A stretch of DNA of 32,931 nucleotides from Klebsiella pneumoniae (GTDB lineage: Bacteria > Pseudomonadota > Gammaproteobacteria > Burkholderiales > SG8-39). Shown here in pieces: positions 9,337-17,418 of this stretch (the stretch's first letter is position 1; each line of letters opens with the position of its first letter). The notes beneath the pieces are model-generated. The model searched no databases. It worked only from the letters and a program-made list of their open reading frames with translations, and was not told the DNA's origin. The position numbers and the translations under genes were made by a program. The stretch is from contig CAMDRJ010000014.1 of the NCBI GenBank assembly GCA_945906755.1, forward strand, positions 1 through 32,931, written 5' to 3'.

Positions 9337-10668
9337 ACTCAGGTATTTTCAGACCTCGGCCTATCGGCCGAGTTGACGCGTGCCGTTTCCGATCAGGGCT
9401 ACACGGAACCCACGCCGGTTCAAGCTAAGACCATCCCGATCGTTCTGCAAGGCCGCGATTTGCTTGCGGCCGCGCAAACCGGCACGGGCAAGACCGGTGG
9501 GTTCGCCCTCCCAATATTGCATCGCCTCTCAGCAACCATGATTGCGCGCACGCCCAAACGCGTTCGTGCATTGGTGCTGACACCCACCCGCGAACTCGCA
9601 GCGCAAGTCGAAACAGCATTCAAAGGCTATGGTCGGCATCTGCGATTGAACTCCACCGCGGTCTATGGCGGCGTGAGCATCGGCGCGCAAATCCAGGCTC
9701 TGAAACGCGGCGTCGAAATTCTCGTCGCTACGCCCGGCCGATTGCTTGACCATGTACAGCAACGCACGGTCGATTTGAGCCGTGTTGAGATCGTCGTGTT
9801 GGATGAGGCCGATCGCATGCTCGACATGGGCTTCATCCATGACATTCGCCGCATCCTGAGTCTGTTGCCCAAACCACGGCAGTCGCTGCTGTTTTCGGCC
9901 ACGTTCTCCAATGAGATTCGTACGCTCGCGAATACGCTGTTGTCCAATCCCGCTGTGATCGAGATCGAGCGACGTCGCGACACATCGGATTTGATCAAGC
10001 AGCGCGTTCATCCGGTTGCGGTTGGGCGCAAGCGCGAGCTGTTGGCCCATTTGGTTACCAAGGGTGATTGGCGGCAGGTGCTGGTATTTACCAAGACCAA
10101 ACACGGCGCCAATCGGCTTGCCGAGCAACTTGAAAAGCAGGGTATCAACAGCGCGACCATTCATGCCAATAAGAGTCAATCACAGCGCATGCGCGCACTG
10201 GCGGAATTCAAGCGAGGCGATGTCCGCGTGCTGGTGGCCACCGATATTGCTGCACGTGGATTGGATATCGAAGCGCTGCCGCATGTCGTCAATTTCGATT
10301 TGCCGAATGCACCGGAAGACTATGTACACCGCATCGGGCGGACCGGGCGGGCTGGCATGTCGGGCGAAGCGATCTCCTTTGTCGCCCCCGACGAGCGACG
10401 CTTGCTCACCGGCATCGAGCGCCTCATTGCTCGGCGCATTGACAGCGAAATCATCCCCGGTTTTGAAGTTGCGGTACATGAAAAGTCAACCGTCGAGCGT
10501 CGGCCGCAGATTCCGCGCGGAAATCAATCGCGCAAATCAAGCCGTAGCGCCGACGCACCGAGTCGCGGTGCGGACACGCGCGCGCGTAGCAGGCCGACGA
10601 GTATCATTCGTGCCATTAAAGCAAAAGGAGCCCCTGATGGAAATCTTCGTCGGCAACCTCGCCCCTGA
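9334..10668 (+). CDS. rhlE: DEAD-box ATP-dependent RNA helicase, RhlE-like
   Basis: The protein unwinds RNA duplexes with ATP, typically in RNA decay or ribosome assembly. All DEAD-box motifs are visible in 444 residues: the Q motif (GYTEPTPVQ), motif I AQTGTGKT (47-54), [19 protein letters not shown] (157-160), SAT, and in the second RecA domain [10 protein letters not shown] and [11 protein letters not shown] basic Arg/Ser-rich tail of about 65 residues follows. It starts at TTG with a strong AGGAG. The last 32 bases overlap the start of the RRM gene, whose ribosome site lies inside this gene, so the two are likely translationally coupled. RhlE is the best subfamily guess from the compact size and basic tail; another DEAD-box subgroup is possible. 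Confidence 0.9.
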   Translation: MTQVFSDLGLSAELTRAVSDQGYTEPTPVQAKTIPIVLQGRDLLAAAQTGTGKTGGFALPILHRLSATMIARTPKRVRALVLTPTRELAAQVETAFKGYGRHLRLNSTAVYGGVSIGAQIQALKRGVEILVATPGRLLDHVQQRTVDLSRVEIVVLDEADRMLDMGFIHDIRRILSLLPKPRQSLLFSATFSNEIRTLANTLLSNPAVIEIERRRDTSDLIKQRVHPVAVGRKRELLAHLVTKGDWRQVLVFTKTKHGANRLAEQLEKQGINSATIHANKSQSQRMRALAEFKRGDVRVLVATDIAARGLDIEALPHVVNFDLPNAPEDYVHRIGRTGRAGMSGEAISFVAPDERRLLTGIERLIARRIDSEIIPGFEVAVHEKSTVERRPQIPRGNQSRKSSRSADAPSRGADTRARSRPTSIIRAIKAKGAPDGNLRRQPRP

Positions 10669-10903
10669 AGTCACCGAAACGGATTTGCTTGAGATCTTCA
10701 AGCCGTTCGGACAGGTGAAATCGACCGAGATCAAGCGCGAAATGTTTACCGGCACCTCGAAGGGGTTTGGATTCGTCGATATGCCCGGTAAATACCACTC
10801 CATCGCCGCCATAAACGGCCTGAATGGCAAAGACTTGCGCGGGCAACCCTTGCGTGTCAACGAAGCGCAATCGCGGGTTGGTGGCCGTCCGCGGCGACGC
10901 TAG
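10637..10903 (+). CDS. Small RRM RNA-binding protein
   Basis: An 88-residue single RNA-recognition-motif protein. RNP2 (IFVGNL, residues 3-8) and RNP1 (KGFGFVDM, 42-49) are both intact with their aromatic RNA-stacking positions; the short tail is basic (GGRPRRR). The ATG at 10637 is fixed by AAGGAG at 10625-10630, 6 bases upstream and inside the 3' end of rhlE, which it overlaps by 32 bases in another frame. Bacterial single-RRM proteins are often cold-induced. Coupling to a DEAD-box helicase suggests the two act on the same RNA structures, which is inference. Confidence 0.93.
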   Translation: MEIFVGNLAPEVTETDLLEIFKPFGQVKSTEIKREMFTGTSKGFGFVDMPGKYHSIAAINGLNGKDLRGQPLRVNEAQSRVGGRPRRR

Positions 10904-10968
10904 TTGTTCTAAGTGACGCGCGCCGGGGCCGAACACCCTGGCGCCGCGAACCGGCTCTCTTACGCTTC

Positions 10969-12606
10969 CTAAAGCGTTCCTCGTTCGCGAAGATCCCGAT
11001 CGCTAAAATCCCGATCGCTAAAATCAATCACGATATTGCCCGCATCATCACATCCAGCCTGCGCACCCGGCGGAATGACGCAGGTTGAATCGTATTCCTC
11101 GATGATCAACGGCCCGCTACGCGTTGATTGCAGCGCCGCACGGTGCACGATCGGGGTGTCGAGCCAGCCATGGGTTCGGCCGAAATAGGCGCGGCGTGAG
11201 GCTGCGGCGCTGCGTTCTTTCCGCGTTGATCGGACCTTTTCGGGAACACTCGGACGAGCCCTGAGTCCTTCGCCGACGACCTGAATGGCGACAGGTTCCA
11301 CCGGCTCATCGGGCCCGGCACGATGCCCATAGGTTTTTTCATGCTCCTTGCCGAAGGCCTCTTCCAGGTGGGCGGCCAGCGCGGCGTCCAACTTCAGCGC
11401 ACCGCCGACGAGATGCTTCGGATTGAGATAACCCAGCACGACATTCGCATCGGTGATGGTGGGAATCGTGCCGCCCTTGCCGTAACAGACCGGGCCGGGA
11501 TGCGCCCCGGCACTTTCGGGGCCAATCTGCATGGAGCCCGCGGCGTCGATCCAGATATGCGAACCACCCCCTGCACCCACTTCGGCCAGATCAATCGCGG
11601 GTACCTTAAGTGTGTAGCCGGCGCCGGTGAGGAGGCGCGAGCCGATCATGATGCCCGCGCCGACCGAGTATTCGCTCGCGCGACTCACCGCGCCGTCTTC
11701 GACCATTGACGCTTTCGCGGTGGTCCCGCCCATGTCGAACGTGATGATCTTTGGCAGTCCTTTCGCGTGTGCCAGTGCCTGCGCCCCCACCACGCCGCCG
11801 GCCGGACCGGACTCGATGATATTCATCGGGCGTTCGATCGCCGCGAGATCGGTAGTGAGTCCGCCGTTTGATTGCATGAGCAGGATCCGTGCGGGAATGC
11901 CGGCATCATTCAATCTTTTGCGCAGCGACTGCAGATAGCGCGCCACGATCGGCATGACATAGGCATTGACCACCGTTGTTGAGGTGCGTTCGTATTCCTT
12001 GATTTCAGGCAGGACTTCAGCGGAGACACTGAGCGGCAAGTCGGGTGCTTTGCGGTGAACCATGGCCTTGATCGCCAACTCGTGCACCGGATTGGTAAAG
12101 GAATTGATCAGGCAGATTGCCATCGCCTCAACCCGTTCGGCGAGCAGTGCATCGATTTGTCGGATGGCATCGGCTTCATTCAGCGCGCGCTCGATGTGGC
12201 CACGTGCATCGATCCGCTCATCGACGACTCGGCGCAGATAACGTTCCACCAAGGGGACCGGCTTGGTCCATCCCATGTCGTAGAGCCGCGGCATGCGTAG
12301 CGTTCGTATTTCCAGGATGTCGCGAAAGCCTTTGGTGGTGATGAGACCTACGCGTGCGCCTTTTTGCTCGAGGATTGCGTTCGATGCGACGGTGGTGCCA
12401 TGACGAATCTCCTCGATCGCCGTGCCATCCAAGTTCGTTTCGCGAAACAATTCGGCGAGCCCTTGGACGATGGCGCGCGCATAGTCGTCGACGCTCGAGG
12501 AGATTTTCTTGGTATGGATGCTGCCGTCATCACCCAGCAGCACGATGTCGGTGAAAGTCCCGCCGATATCGACGCCGACGCGATAAGTGATCATCGCATC
12601 ACGCAC
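10969..12606 (-). CDS. hyuA: Hydantoinase/oxoprolinase A subunit (HyuA family) with a large internal deletion
   Basis: HyuA-type subunits work with HyuB in ATP-dependent opening or carboxylation reactions (N-methylhydantoinase, 5-oxoprolinase, acetophenone carboxylase relatives). The N-terminal part is canonical: VGVDIGGTFTDIVL, RHGTTVASNAILE, LLMQSNGG, SGPAGGVVGA, FDMGGTTAKAS, GAGGGSHIWID and the GPVCYGKGG motif. After residue 405 (GGALKLDAAL) it jumps directly to the C-terminal segment (KEHEKTYGHRAGPDEPVE). The family's middle block of roughly 150 residues, with the GGAGP nucleotide-site motif, is absent. Length is 545 against about 680-700 usual. The start is GTG at 12606, abutting the hyuB stop, or ATG at 12594. 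The C-terminus holds a 15-bp tandem duplication. Probably inactive or altered; true substrate unknown. Confidence 0.8.
   Translation of the reverse strand: MRDAMITYRVGVDIGGTFTDIVLLGDDGSIHTKKISSSVDDYARAIVQGLAELFRETNLDGTAIEEIRHGTTVASNAILEQKGARVGLITTKGFRDILEIRTLRMPRLYDMGWTKPVPLVERYLRRVVDERIDARGHIERALNEADAIRQIDALLAERVEAMAICLINSFTNPVHELAIKAMVHRKAPDLPLSVSAEVLPEIKEYERTSTTVVNAYVMPIVARYLQSLRKRLNDAGIPARILLMQSNGGLTTDLAAIERPMNIIESGPAGGVVGAQALAHAKGLPKIITFDMGGTTAKASMVEDGAVSRASEYSVGAGIMIGSRLLTGAGYTLKVPAIDLAEVGAGGGSHIWIDAAGSMQIGPESAGAHPGPVCYGKGGTIPTITDANVVLGYLNPKHLVGGALKLDAALAAHLEEAFGKEHEKTYGHRAGPDEPVEPVAIQVVGEGLRARPSVPEKVRSTRKERSAAASRRAYFGRTHGWLDTPIVHRAALQSTRSGPLIIEEYDSTCVIPPGAQAGCDDAGNIVIDFSDRDFSDRDLRERGTL
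10995..11024. repeat. 15-bp tandem duplication at the hyuA 3' end
   Basis: CCCGATCGCTAAAAT occurs twice in direct tandem (10995-11009 and 11010-11024). On the minus strand it encodes FSDRD twice near the HyuA C-terminus, keeping frame. A typical replication-slippage product. Confidence 0.85.
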
Positions 12607-14406
12607 TCAGCGAATCGGCGTGTTGGGTTCATCGCGCTGCACGGTCGGCACTTTCGTCCATCCGCGTGCTTGTCGAATCGATTCGCGAAGAACCTGTGTT
12701 TGCGCTTCGTTGACGGTCCAACGCTCGGTATCCAACACGACGCCATAGTCCTGCCGTGCTTTCGCGGTCGATAGGAATTCATTACGCACGTCTTTCAGCA
12801 CGGCGAGCGGGTCGCGTTTGAGCGGATCGCCCCAACCACCGGCGCCTGCGAGCACATGCCGCAATACATCGCCCTTCTTCACCGTCATCGTGAACTTACC
12901 GGGTAGTGGCCGACCCTCGATATCCGGATTGAGATAGTTCTCGGAGGGGCTGCCCGGATTGCCGCCGTAGAGTCCAAACGGCCGATGATCGCGGCGATCG
13001 GAGCGGACTTGCAATGTGCCTTCCAGCTCATTGAATCGATAGTCGCGCTTGAAGGGGACCCCGCCGCGGTACTCGCCGGCCCCGGCCTTATCGGAGACGA
13101 ATTCATAGGCAAGGAGCGAAACCGGATGCTCCGCTTCAGTGACCTCGATCGATTGCGAGGCCATATTGGCAAACATATGCGAATTGCCGTCGAGCCCATC
13201 TGCCCATGGCCGCGCACCCCATGCGCCGCAGGTGAAATCGACATATACGAAGGGCTTGCGATTGGCGTCATAGCCACCGATCGAGACACCTGAATTGCCA
13301 CCGTCGCCGGCGGCCATCACCTTGTCGGGCAGCATCATCGCGAGCACGCCGAACATGCAATCGACCATCCGAAAGCCGGTCAGGCCACGTGCGGCGCAAG
13401 CCGCCGGCAGCACCCCATTGCCAATCGTTCCCGGCGGGCAGATGACTTCGATCGCCCGAAACACGCCTTCGTTATTCGGAATCCCCTGCGGCAGGACGGA
13501 GCGCACGCCGGTGTACGCGGCGGCTTTGGTGAATGACAGCGTGTTATTGATCGCGCCTTTGACTTGCGGACTCGTGCCGGTCCAATCGACGATGATCTGA
13601 TCGCCGCGTTTAGTCAGCGTAACAAACAGCCGAATCGGTTTGCCATAGTCGATGCCATCATCGTCGATCCAGTCCTCAAACGACCACTCGCCATCGGGGA
13701 GCTTGGCAATCGCCGCGCGCGTCAGCCGTTCTGCATAATCGATCGTTTCCGCCATGAATTGCTTGGTTTCTGCCGCCCCGAATTTTGCGATCAGATGGGA
13801 AAACTGCGTCTCGGCGATATGACATGCGGCAAGCTGTGCGCGCAGGTCACCGGCGACTTGCACCGGCAAGCGCACGTTCTTCTCGATGAACGTCATGACG
13901 GTGCGGTTGAGCTTGCCGGCTTCGTAAAACTTGAGCGGCGCGATACGCAGCCCCTCGGCATAGATTTCAGTGGAATCCGATGCGTTGGACCCCGCCACGC
14001 GACCGCCTACATCGCTGTGATGGCAAACAGTGCAGGCAAACGCGACGCGTTCACCAGCGTGATAGAGCGGTTTGAACACAAAGATGTCCGGCAAATGCAT
14101 GCCGCCATCAAATGGGTCATTCATGATGAACACATCGCCTGCGGCCATGTCGTGTGCATAGTGACGCATGATCGAAGCCATGGCAGTTGGCACGGACCCG
14201 AGATGCCCCGGCAAGGTGAGCCCCTGCGCGACCAGCTTGCCGCTCGCATCGGCGATGCCGGTCGAATAGTCCATGTTGTCTTTCAGCACGCCTGAGTAGG
14301 TCGTGCGAAACACCGTCAACGCCATTTCATCGGCGATCGAAAAGACCGCGTTCTTAAACAGTTCGAACGCGATTGGATCGCGCGTTGCCGACATCGGATT
14401 GTCCAT
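12607..14406 (-). CDS. hyuB: Hydantoinase/oxoprolinase B subunit (HyuB family)
   Basis: Partner of the HyuA-type subunit. From ATG 14406 the product is 599 residues, normal for HyuB, and the whole family pattern is present: RDPIAFELFKNAVFSIADEM, STGIADASGKLVAQG, PGHLGSVP, MNDPFDGGMHLPDI, CHHSDVGG, the GAINNTLSFTKAA region, GNSGVSIGGY, and the C-terminal GAGGWGDPLKRDP. The frame is open upstream to 14586, but that extension is Arg-rich and unlike the family; ATG 14394 (MSATRDP) is an equal alternative start. It is first in a two-gene minus-strand unit, its TGA directly abutting the hyuA start. Unlike hyuA it looks intact. The substrate cannot be told from sequence: hydantoin, oxoproline or an aryl ketone type are all possible. 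Confidence 0.88.
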   Translation of the reverse strand: MDNPMSATRDPIAFELFKNAVFSIADEMALTVFRTTYSGVLKDNMDYSTGIADASGKLVAQGLTLPGHLGSVPTAMASIMRHYAHDMAAGDVFIMNDPFDGGMHLPDIFVFKPLYHAGERVAFACTVCHHSDVGGRVAGSNASDSTEIYAEGLRIAPLKFYEAGKLNRTVMTFIEKNVRLPVQVAGDLRAQLAACHIAETQFSHLIAKFGAAETKQFMAETIDYAERLTRAAIAKLPDGEWSFEDWIDDDGIDYGKPIRLFVTLTKRGDQIIVDWTGTSPQVKGAINNTLSFTKAAAYTGVRSVLPQGIPNNEGVFRAIEVICPPGTIGNGVLPAACAARGLTGFRMVDCMFGVLAMMLPDKVMAAGDGGNSGVSIGGYDANRKPFVYVDFTCGAWGARPWADGLDGNSHMFANMASQSIEVTEAEHPVSLLAYEFVSDKAGAGEYRGGVPFKRDYRFNELEGTLQVRSDRRDHRPFGLYGGNPGSPSENYLNPDIEGRPLPGKFTMTVKKGDVLRHVLAGAGGWGDPLKRDPLAVLKDVRNEFLSTAKARQDYGVVLDTERWTVNEAQTQVLRESIRQARGWTKVPTVQRDEPNTPIR

Positions 14407-14643
14407 TTCACGAAGAATTGGGTGTGAACAAAGTATAAGGGGCGGCGCACGACGGCGCTGTTTGGTAGAGTGACGCATACTTCGCCCCCGCGTTGGATCC
14501 AGCATGCATTGCGCGCACGCGGCGCGCCTCGCATTGCCGCAGCCGAACGCACGCCCCTGGGTCGTCACAGACCCATGCACCGGCACGGGCCGGATGGTAT
14601 GTTTCGCTTCCTCATTTAACTAGATTAATTCAAGGATTACGCA

Positions 14644-15243
14644 ATGGCTTCCATCAAGCTCCTGCCCAGGCGCAAAGTGCGGGTGCGGGGATTTGGGTTG
14701 TTTCAAGTGCCACGACACATCCAAAGAATCGATATCGATGAGCCGGGTAAAGCCGGCACGCATGGCTGGCAGGTTCGTTGGGACGGTACGAAATTTTTTA
14801 GCGACGCGGCTGAAGGCAAGCGCGATGCGGCGGGTTCACTCGCGCGCTCCGAGCGCTACCTACAATCGATCTATACGGGGCCAAGGCCTCGTCTGCGCGA
14901 GACCGAACACAAGGACAAGAAGCACCGCACCGGTATCGCTGGCGTGCAGTTGGCGCATCGCCGCCGCAAGGATCGGCAGATCGCTGAGGTGTATTTGCGT
15001 GTGAATCCGCCGATGCAAGGTGGGGTGCCGCGCAGTATCTATGTTGGAACGGAAAACACGATTACGCAGGCACGGATGCGCGCAGCACTGAAAAAGGCGC
15101 GCGCCATGCGCGACGCGATGCGCGACGCTTACCTGGAGGCCCTCGCAAAGGGCGGCCGCGCGCGCAAGAAATCTGTGGTGGCAAAGAAGAAGGCACCTGC
15201 AAAGAAGGCACCTGCAAAGAAGGCACCCGCACGCAAGAAGTAG
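14644..15243 (+). CDS. Basic protein with two AP2-like repeats and an H1-like tail
   Basis: A 199-residue, very basic protein of unassigned function. After a conserved-looking head (FGLFQVPRHIQRID) come two segments that look like AP2/phage-type DNA-binding repeats: GTHGWQVRWDGTKFFSD with its following helix (about 38-75), and TGIAGVQLAHRRRKDRQIAE through RSIYVGTEN and an Ala/Arg-rich helix (about 97-165). The tail is a KKAPAKKAPAKKAPARKK repeat like the C-terminal part of histone H1. AAGGA lies 7 bases before the ATG, and a strong terminator follows at 15266-15291, so this is a single-gene unit. Nucleic-acid binding is inferred from fold resemblance and charge. I recall similar proteins in other betaproteobacteria but cannot name a studied member. 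Confidence 0.75.
   Translation: MASIKLLPRRKVRVRGFGLFQVPRHIQRIDIDEPGKAGTHGWQVRWDGTKFFSDAAEGKRDAAGSLARSERYLQSIYTGPRPRLRETEHKDKKHRTGIAGVQLAHRRRKDRQIAEVYLRVNPPMQGGVPRSIYVGTENTITQARMRAALKKARAMRDAMRDAYLEALAKGGRARKKSVVAKKKAPAKKAPAKKAPARKK
15193..15237 (+). repeat. 15-bp tandem repeat coding the KKAPA tail
   Basis: GCACCTGCAAAGAAG occurs at 15193-15207 and 15208-15222, followed by a degenerate third copy at 15223-15237. It encodes APAKK units; copy number could vary by slippage without breaking the frame. Confidence 0.8.
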
Positions 15244-15265
15244 CGGAGCGAAGACAGAGCTACCA

Positions 15266-15291
15266 AAAAAGCCGGGCTTGCCCGGCTTTTT
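15266..15291. terminator. Intrinsic terminator after the AP2-like gene
   Basis: AAAAAGCCGGG (15266-15276) pairs with CCCGGCTTTTT (15281-15291) around CTTG. GC-rich stem with A-tract and T-tract: a textbook, potentially bidirectional intrinsic terminator. Confidence 0.92.
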
Positions 15292-15433
15292 CATTCCGGA
15301 TTTCTGCGCTTGCTCAGTTGCGGCGTTGGTGGTTGGCATATCAGACGCGTCCATCAGCCGGGTGAACGCGGCCGCATCTTTTGCTTCCACAAATTGCGGC
15401 GAAAAGTCGCACTCCCTCTGGTGGAGCGCCCTC

Positions 15434-15910
15434 ATGTTGGTGTGGTTGGGCCTCTCGTCGTGCTCGCTTCCCCGCCAAGTGCGCCTTCATTCATGGTTCG
15501 GGCGGTTCGTAGTCAAGGAAACGATCGGTGCGGCCGATACTGAATCTACACCTCGACGAGAACTGCGATCCGTGGATCAGACTGCTAACAACAATACCAA
15601 CGATGCGAAAAATGTCCCGCGCGACGGCAGATTCGCCTTCGTCTCGGCATTTGGCATCAAGCCGCAGAACTTGCGCGAACTGCATGTGTACAGCTCAAAA
15701 GGCAAGCTTGAAGAGTTTCCCCAGAAAGTTGGGGAGCTCCTTCGCAGGCTGTACATGAACGGATCGGCGGTCGGGGAAGGAATTATGGCAATCATCAATC
15801 GTGGACGATTGCTTAACGAAGGCGAGGCGATTTACGTCGCCGTGGAGCGGGACGAGAGCACCAACAGAAACAGGACCGTAGCATTCCTGGATCGTCACCG
15901 CGCCTGCTAG
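15434..15910 (+). CDS. Unrecognised small protein, possible lipoprotein
   Basis: I do not recognise this 158-residue protein. ATG 15434 is chosen because GGAG (15423-15426) lies 7 bases upstream. The N-terminus (MLVWLGLSSCS) contains a lipobox-like LSSC, but the usual positive n-region is missing, so lipidation is doubtful. From about residue 47 the composition is convincingly protein-like (VDQTANNN, then GRFAFVSAFGIKPQNLRELHVYSS, a Lys/Glu helix, and EGEAIYVAVERDES). A shorter product from GTG 15572 (113 residues) is possible; the stretch before it is less convincing and may be a decayed N-terminus. It is bounded by terminators on both sides, so it is monocistronic. No neighbour hints at its job. 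Confidence 0.5.
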   Translation: MLVWLGLSSCSLPRQVRLHSWFGRFVVKETIGAADTESTPRRELRSVDQTANNNTNDAKNVPRDGRFAFVSAFGIKPQNLRELHVYSSKGKLEEFPQKVGELLRRLYMNGSAVGEGIMAIINRGRLLNEGEAIYVAVERDESTNRNRTVAFLDRHRAC

Positions 15911-15939
15911 AAGTGCTCACAGGGAGGGGAGCGTTTTCG

Positions 15940-15967
15940 GGGCGGCTTAGGCCGCCCTGTTTTTTTT
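15940..15967 (+). terminator. Intrinsic terminator after the small unrecognised gene
   Basis: GGGCGGC (15940-15946) pairs with GCCGCCC (15951-15957) around TTAG and is followed by TG and a run of eight T. It also separates this gene from the convergent panC end at 15981. Confidence 0.92.
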
Positions 15968-15980
15968 CCTGATTTGCACG

Positions 15981-16811
15981 CTAGTCGATTTCGAGGCTAT
16001 CGATCAGACGCGTTTTGCCGATGCGCGCCGCACTGAGGACGACCAACGGCGCATTGCCGCCCTCTTGCACTTTGAGGTCGCTCCGCCGCCGCACAGTGAT
16101 GTAGTCGACCTGCCAGCCGCGTCCTGCTAACTCCGCGGTCGCCTTGGCTTCCAGCTCCGCAATCGCCGTTTCACCCGCCTGAACTGCCACGCTGATTGCG
16201 CGCATCACGCGATGCAGATTGGGCGCCTCGGCACGTTCGGATTCAGACAGATAGTTGTTGCGCGACGAAAGCGCCAGTCCATCACTCGCTCGAATTGTGG
16301 GATAGGGCTGAATCGCAATCGGCATATTCAATTGCGCCACCATTCGCTCAATCACTCTCAGCTGCTGATAGTCCTTCATGCCGAAGATCGCCTGCGCGGG
16401 CGCGACGATGTTGAAGAGCTTGGCGACGATCGTGGCGACCCCGCGAAAATAGCCCGGCCGAAACGCCCCTTCGAGCATGTCGGCGAGTTCCGGGTTGGGT
16501 GTGACGAAGAAATCTTGCGGTTGCGGGAAGAGCACTTTTTCGTCCGGGGCGAAAACATAGTCGACGCCTTCGCTCGCAAGTTTTTCGCAATCTGCCGCGA
16601 AGGTGCGTGGATAGCGATCGAAATCTTCGGTGGGGCCGAATTGCAGTCGATTCACAAAGATGGAGGCGACGACGATCCGACCGCGCTTGCGCGCTTCGCG
16701 CACCAACGCCACATGGCCCTCGTGCAGGTTGCCCATGGTGGGCACGAAGGCGATCGCGCTTTGCGCGCCAAGGAGCGACCGCAGGGTTGAAACCGATTCG
16801 ACAACTTGCAT
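15981..16811 (-). CDS. panC: Pantothenate synthetase
   Basis: PanC joins pantoate and beta-alanine with ATP to give pantothenate, the last step of vitamin B5 synthesis, in the cytoplasm. The 276-residue protein has the class I synthetase-like ATP motif PTMGNLHEGH (24-33, H30 and H33), ASIFVNRLQFGP, RPGYFRGVATIV, FGMKDYQQL and ALSSRN. The Arg in VNRLQF matches my memory of Burkholderiales enzymes. It is the last gene of the hda-HAD-btuC-btuD-pcnB-folK-panC run, 42 bases after folK. panB and panD are not in the window. Confidence 0.96.
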   Translation of the reverse strand: MQVVESVSTLRSLLGAQSAIAFVPTMGNLHEGHVALVREARKRGRIVVASIFVNRLQFGPTEDFDRYPRTFAADCEKLASEGVDYVFAPDEKVLFPQPQDFFVTPNPELADMLEGAFRPGYFRGVATIVAKLFNIVAPAQAIFGMKDYQQLRVIERMVAQLNMPIAIQPYPTIRASDGLALSSRNNYLSESERAEAPNLHRVMRAISVAVQAGETAIAELEAKATAELAGRGWQVDYITVRRRSDLKVQEGGNAPLVVLSAARIGKTRLIDSLEID

Positions 16812-16853
16812 ACATCCTCCGCGGATACCGACGACTGCGTGGCCGGTCGGCCA

Positions 16854-17360
16854 TTACGATCCGTCGTGCGCCGCCAAGCGTACAACGTGCTGGCCGATGA
16901 CATCGGCCAGACGTGCCGACGCCAAGCCTTGCCCGGGAATCTCAATGTCTGGGCAGATCTCGATGAGCGGAACCAACACGAAAGCCCGCTCACCCATGCG
17001 CGGATGTGGCAGTGTCAGAGCGGGCGACGAGAGTACGGTCGTGCCATGGAGCAGCAGATCTAGATCAAGCGTGCGCGGGGCGTTCGGAAAGGATCGTTGA
17101 CGGCCGAAGCGCCGCTCGATGTCCTGTAATGCCTTCAACAAAGCAAGTGGTGCAAGGTTCGTTGCGATCTTGGCGACTGCGTTGATAAACGGCGGTTGCT
17201 GTTGGTAGCCGATCGGCGCGGTTGAATAATGCGAAGAGCATGCGACAAGCGTTGTGGATTCGAGTCCGGCAAGCGCCGCGACGGCTTGGGTGATTGTGCT
17301 CCGCGCGTCGCCAAGATTTGCACCCAGGCCGATCAGCGCAATCGTAGATCCGGTTGCCAA
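16854..17360 (-). CDS. folK: 2-amino-4-hydroxy-6-hydroxymethyldihydropteridine pyrophosphokinase
   Basis: HPPK transfers pyrophosphate from ATP to 6-hydroxymethyl-7,8-dihydropterin in folate synthesis. The 168-residue sequence has the glycine-rich start (GLGANLGD), the substrate segment YSTAPIGYQQQPPFINAV, the magnesium-binding RTLDLDLLL (D99, D101), and LPHPRMGERAFVLVPL. The start codon is TTG at 17360, as no ATG fits; no clear ribosome site is visible. It lies 58 bases downstream of pcnB and upstream of panC, the usual betaproteobacterial pcnB-folK-panC order. Confidence 0.95.
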   Translation of the reverse strand: MATGSTIALIGLGANLGDARSTITQAVAALAGLESTTLVACSSHYSTAPIGYQQQPPFINAVAKIATNLAPLALLKALQDIERRFGRQRSFPNAPRTLDLDLLLHGTTVLSSPALTLPHPRMGERAFVLVPLIEICPDIEIPGQGLASARLADVIGQHVVRLAAHDGS

Positions 17361-17418
17361 GGGTAAGGAGCCTATGTCACGTTGAGGGGGTTGATCCCCA
17401 TCTTCCTAACACGCGCAG

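Noticed and set aside
14407-14586. N-terminal extension of hyuB
   Set aside because: Arg/Cys-rich and unlike any HyuB start; the family sequence begins at MSATRDPIAF.
16600-16720. Arg in the PanC segment VNRLQF as a missing key residue
   Set aside because: Many PanC have Pro here, but I recall Arg in Burkholderiales enzymes, so it is a lineage mark and not a defect.
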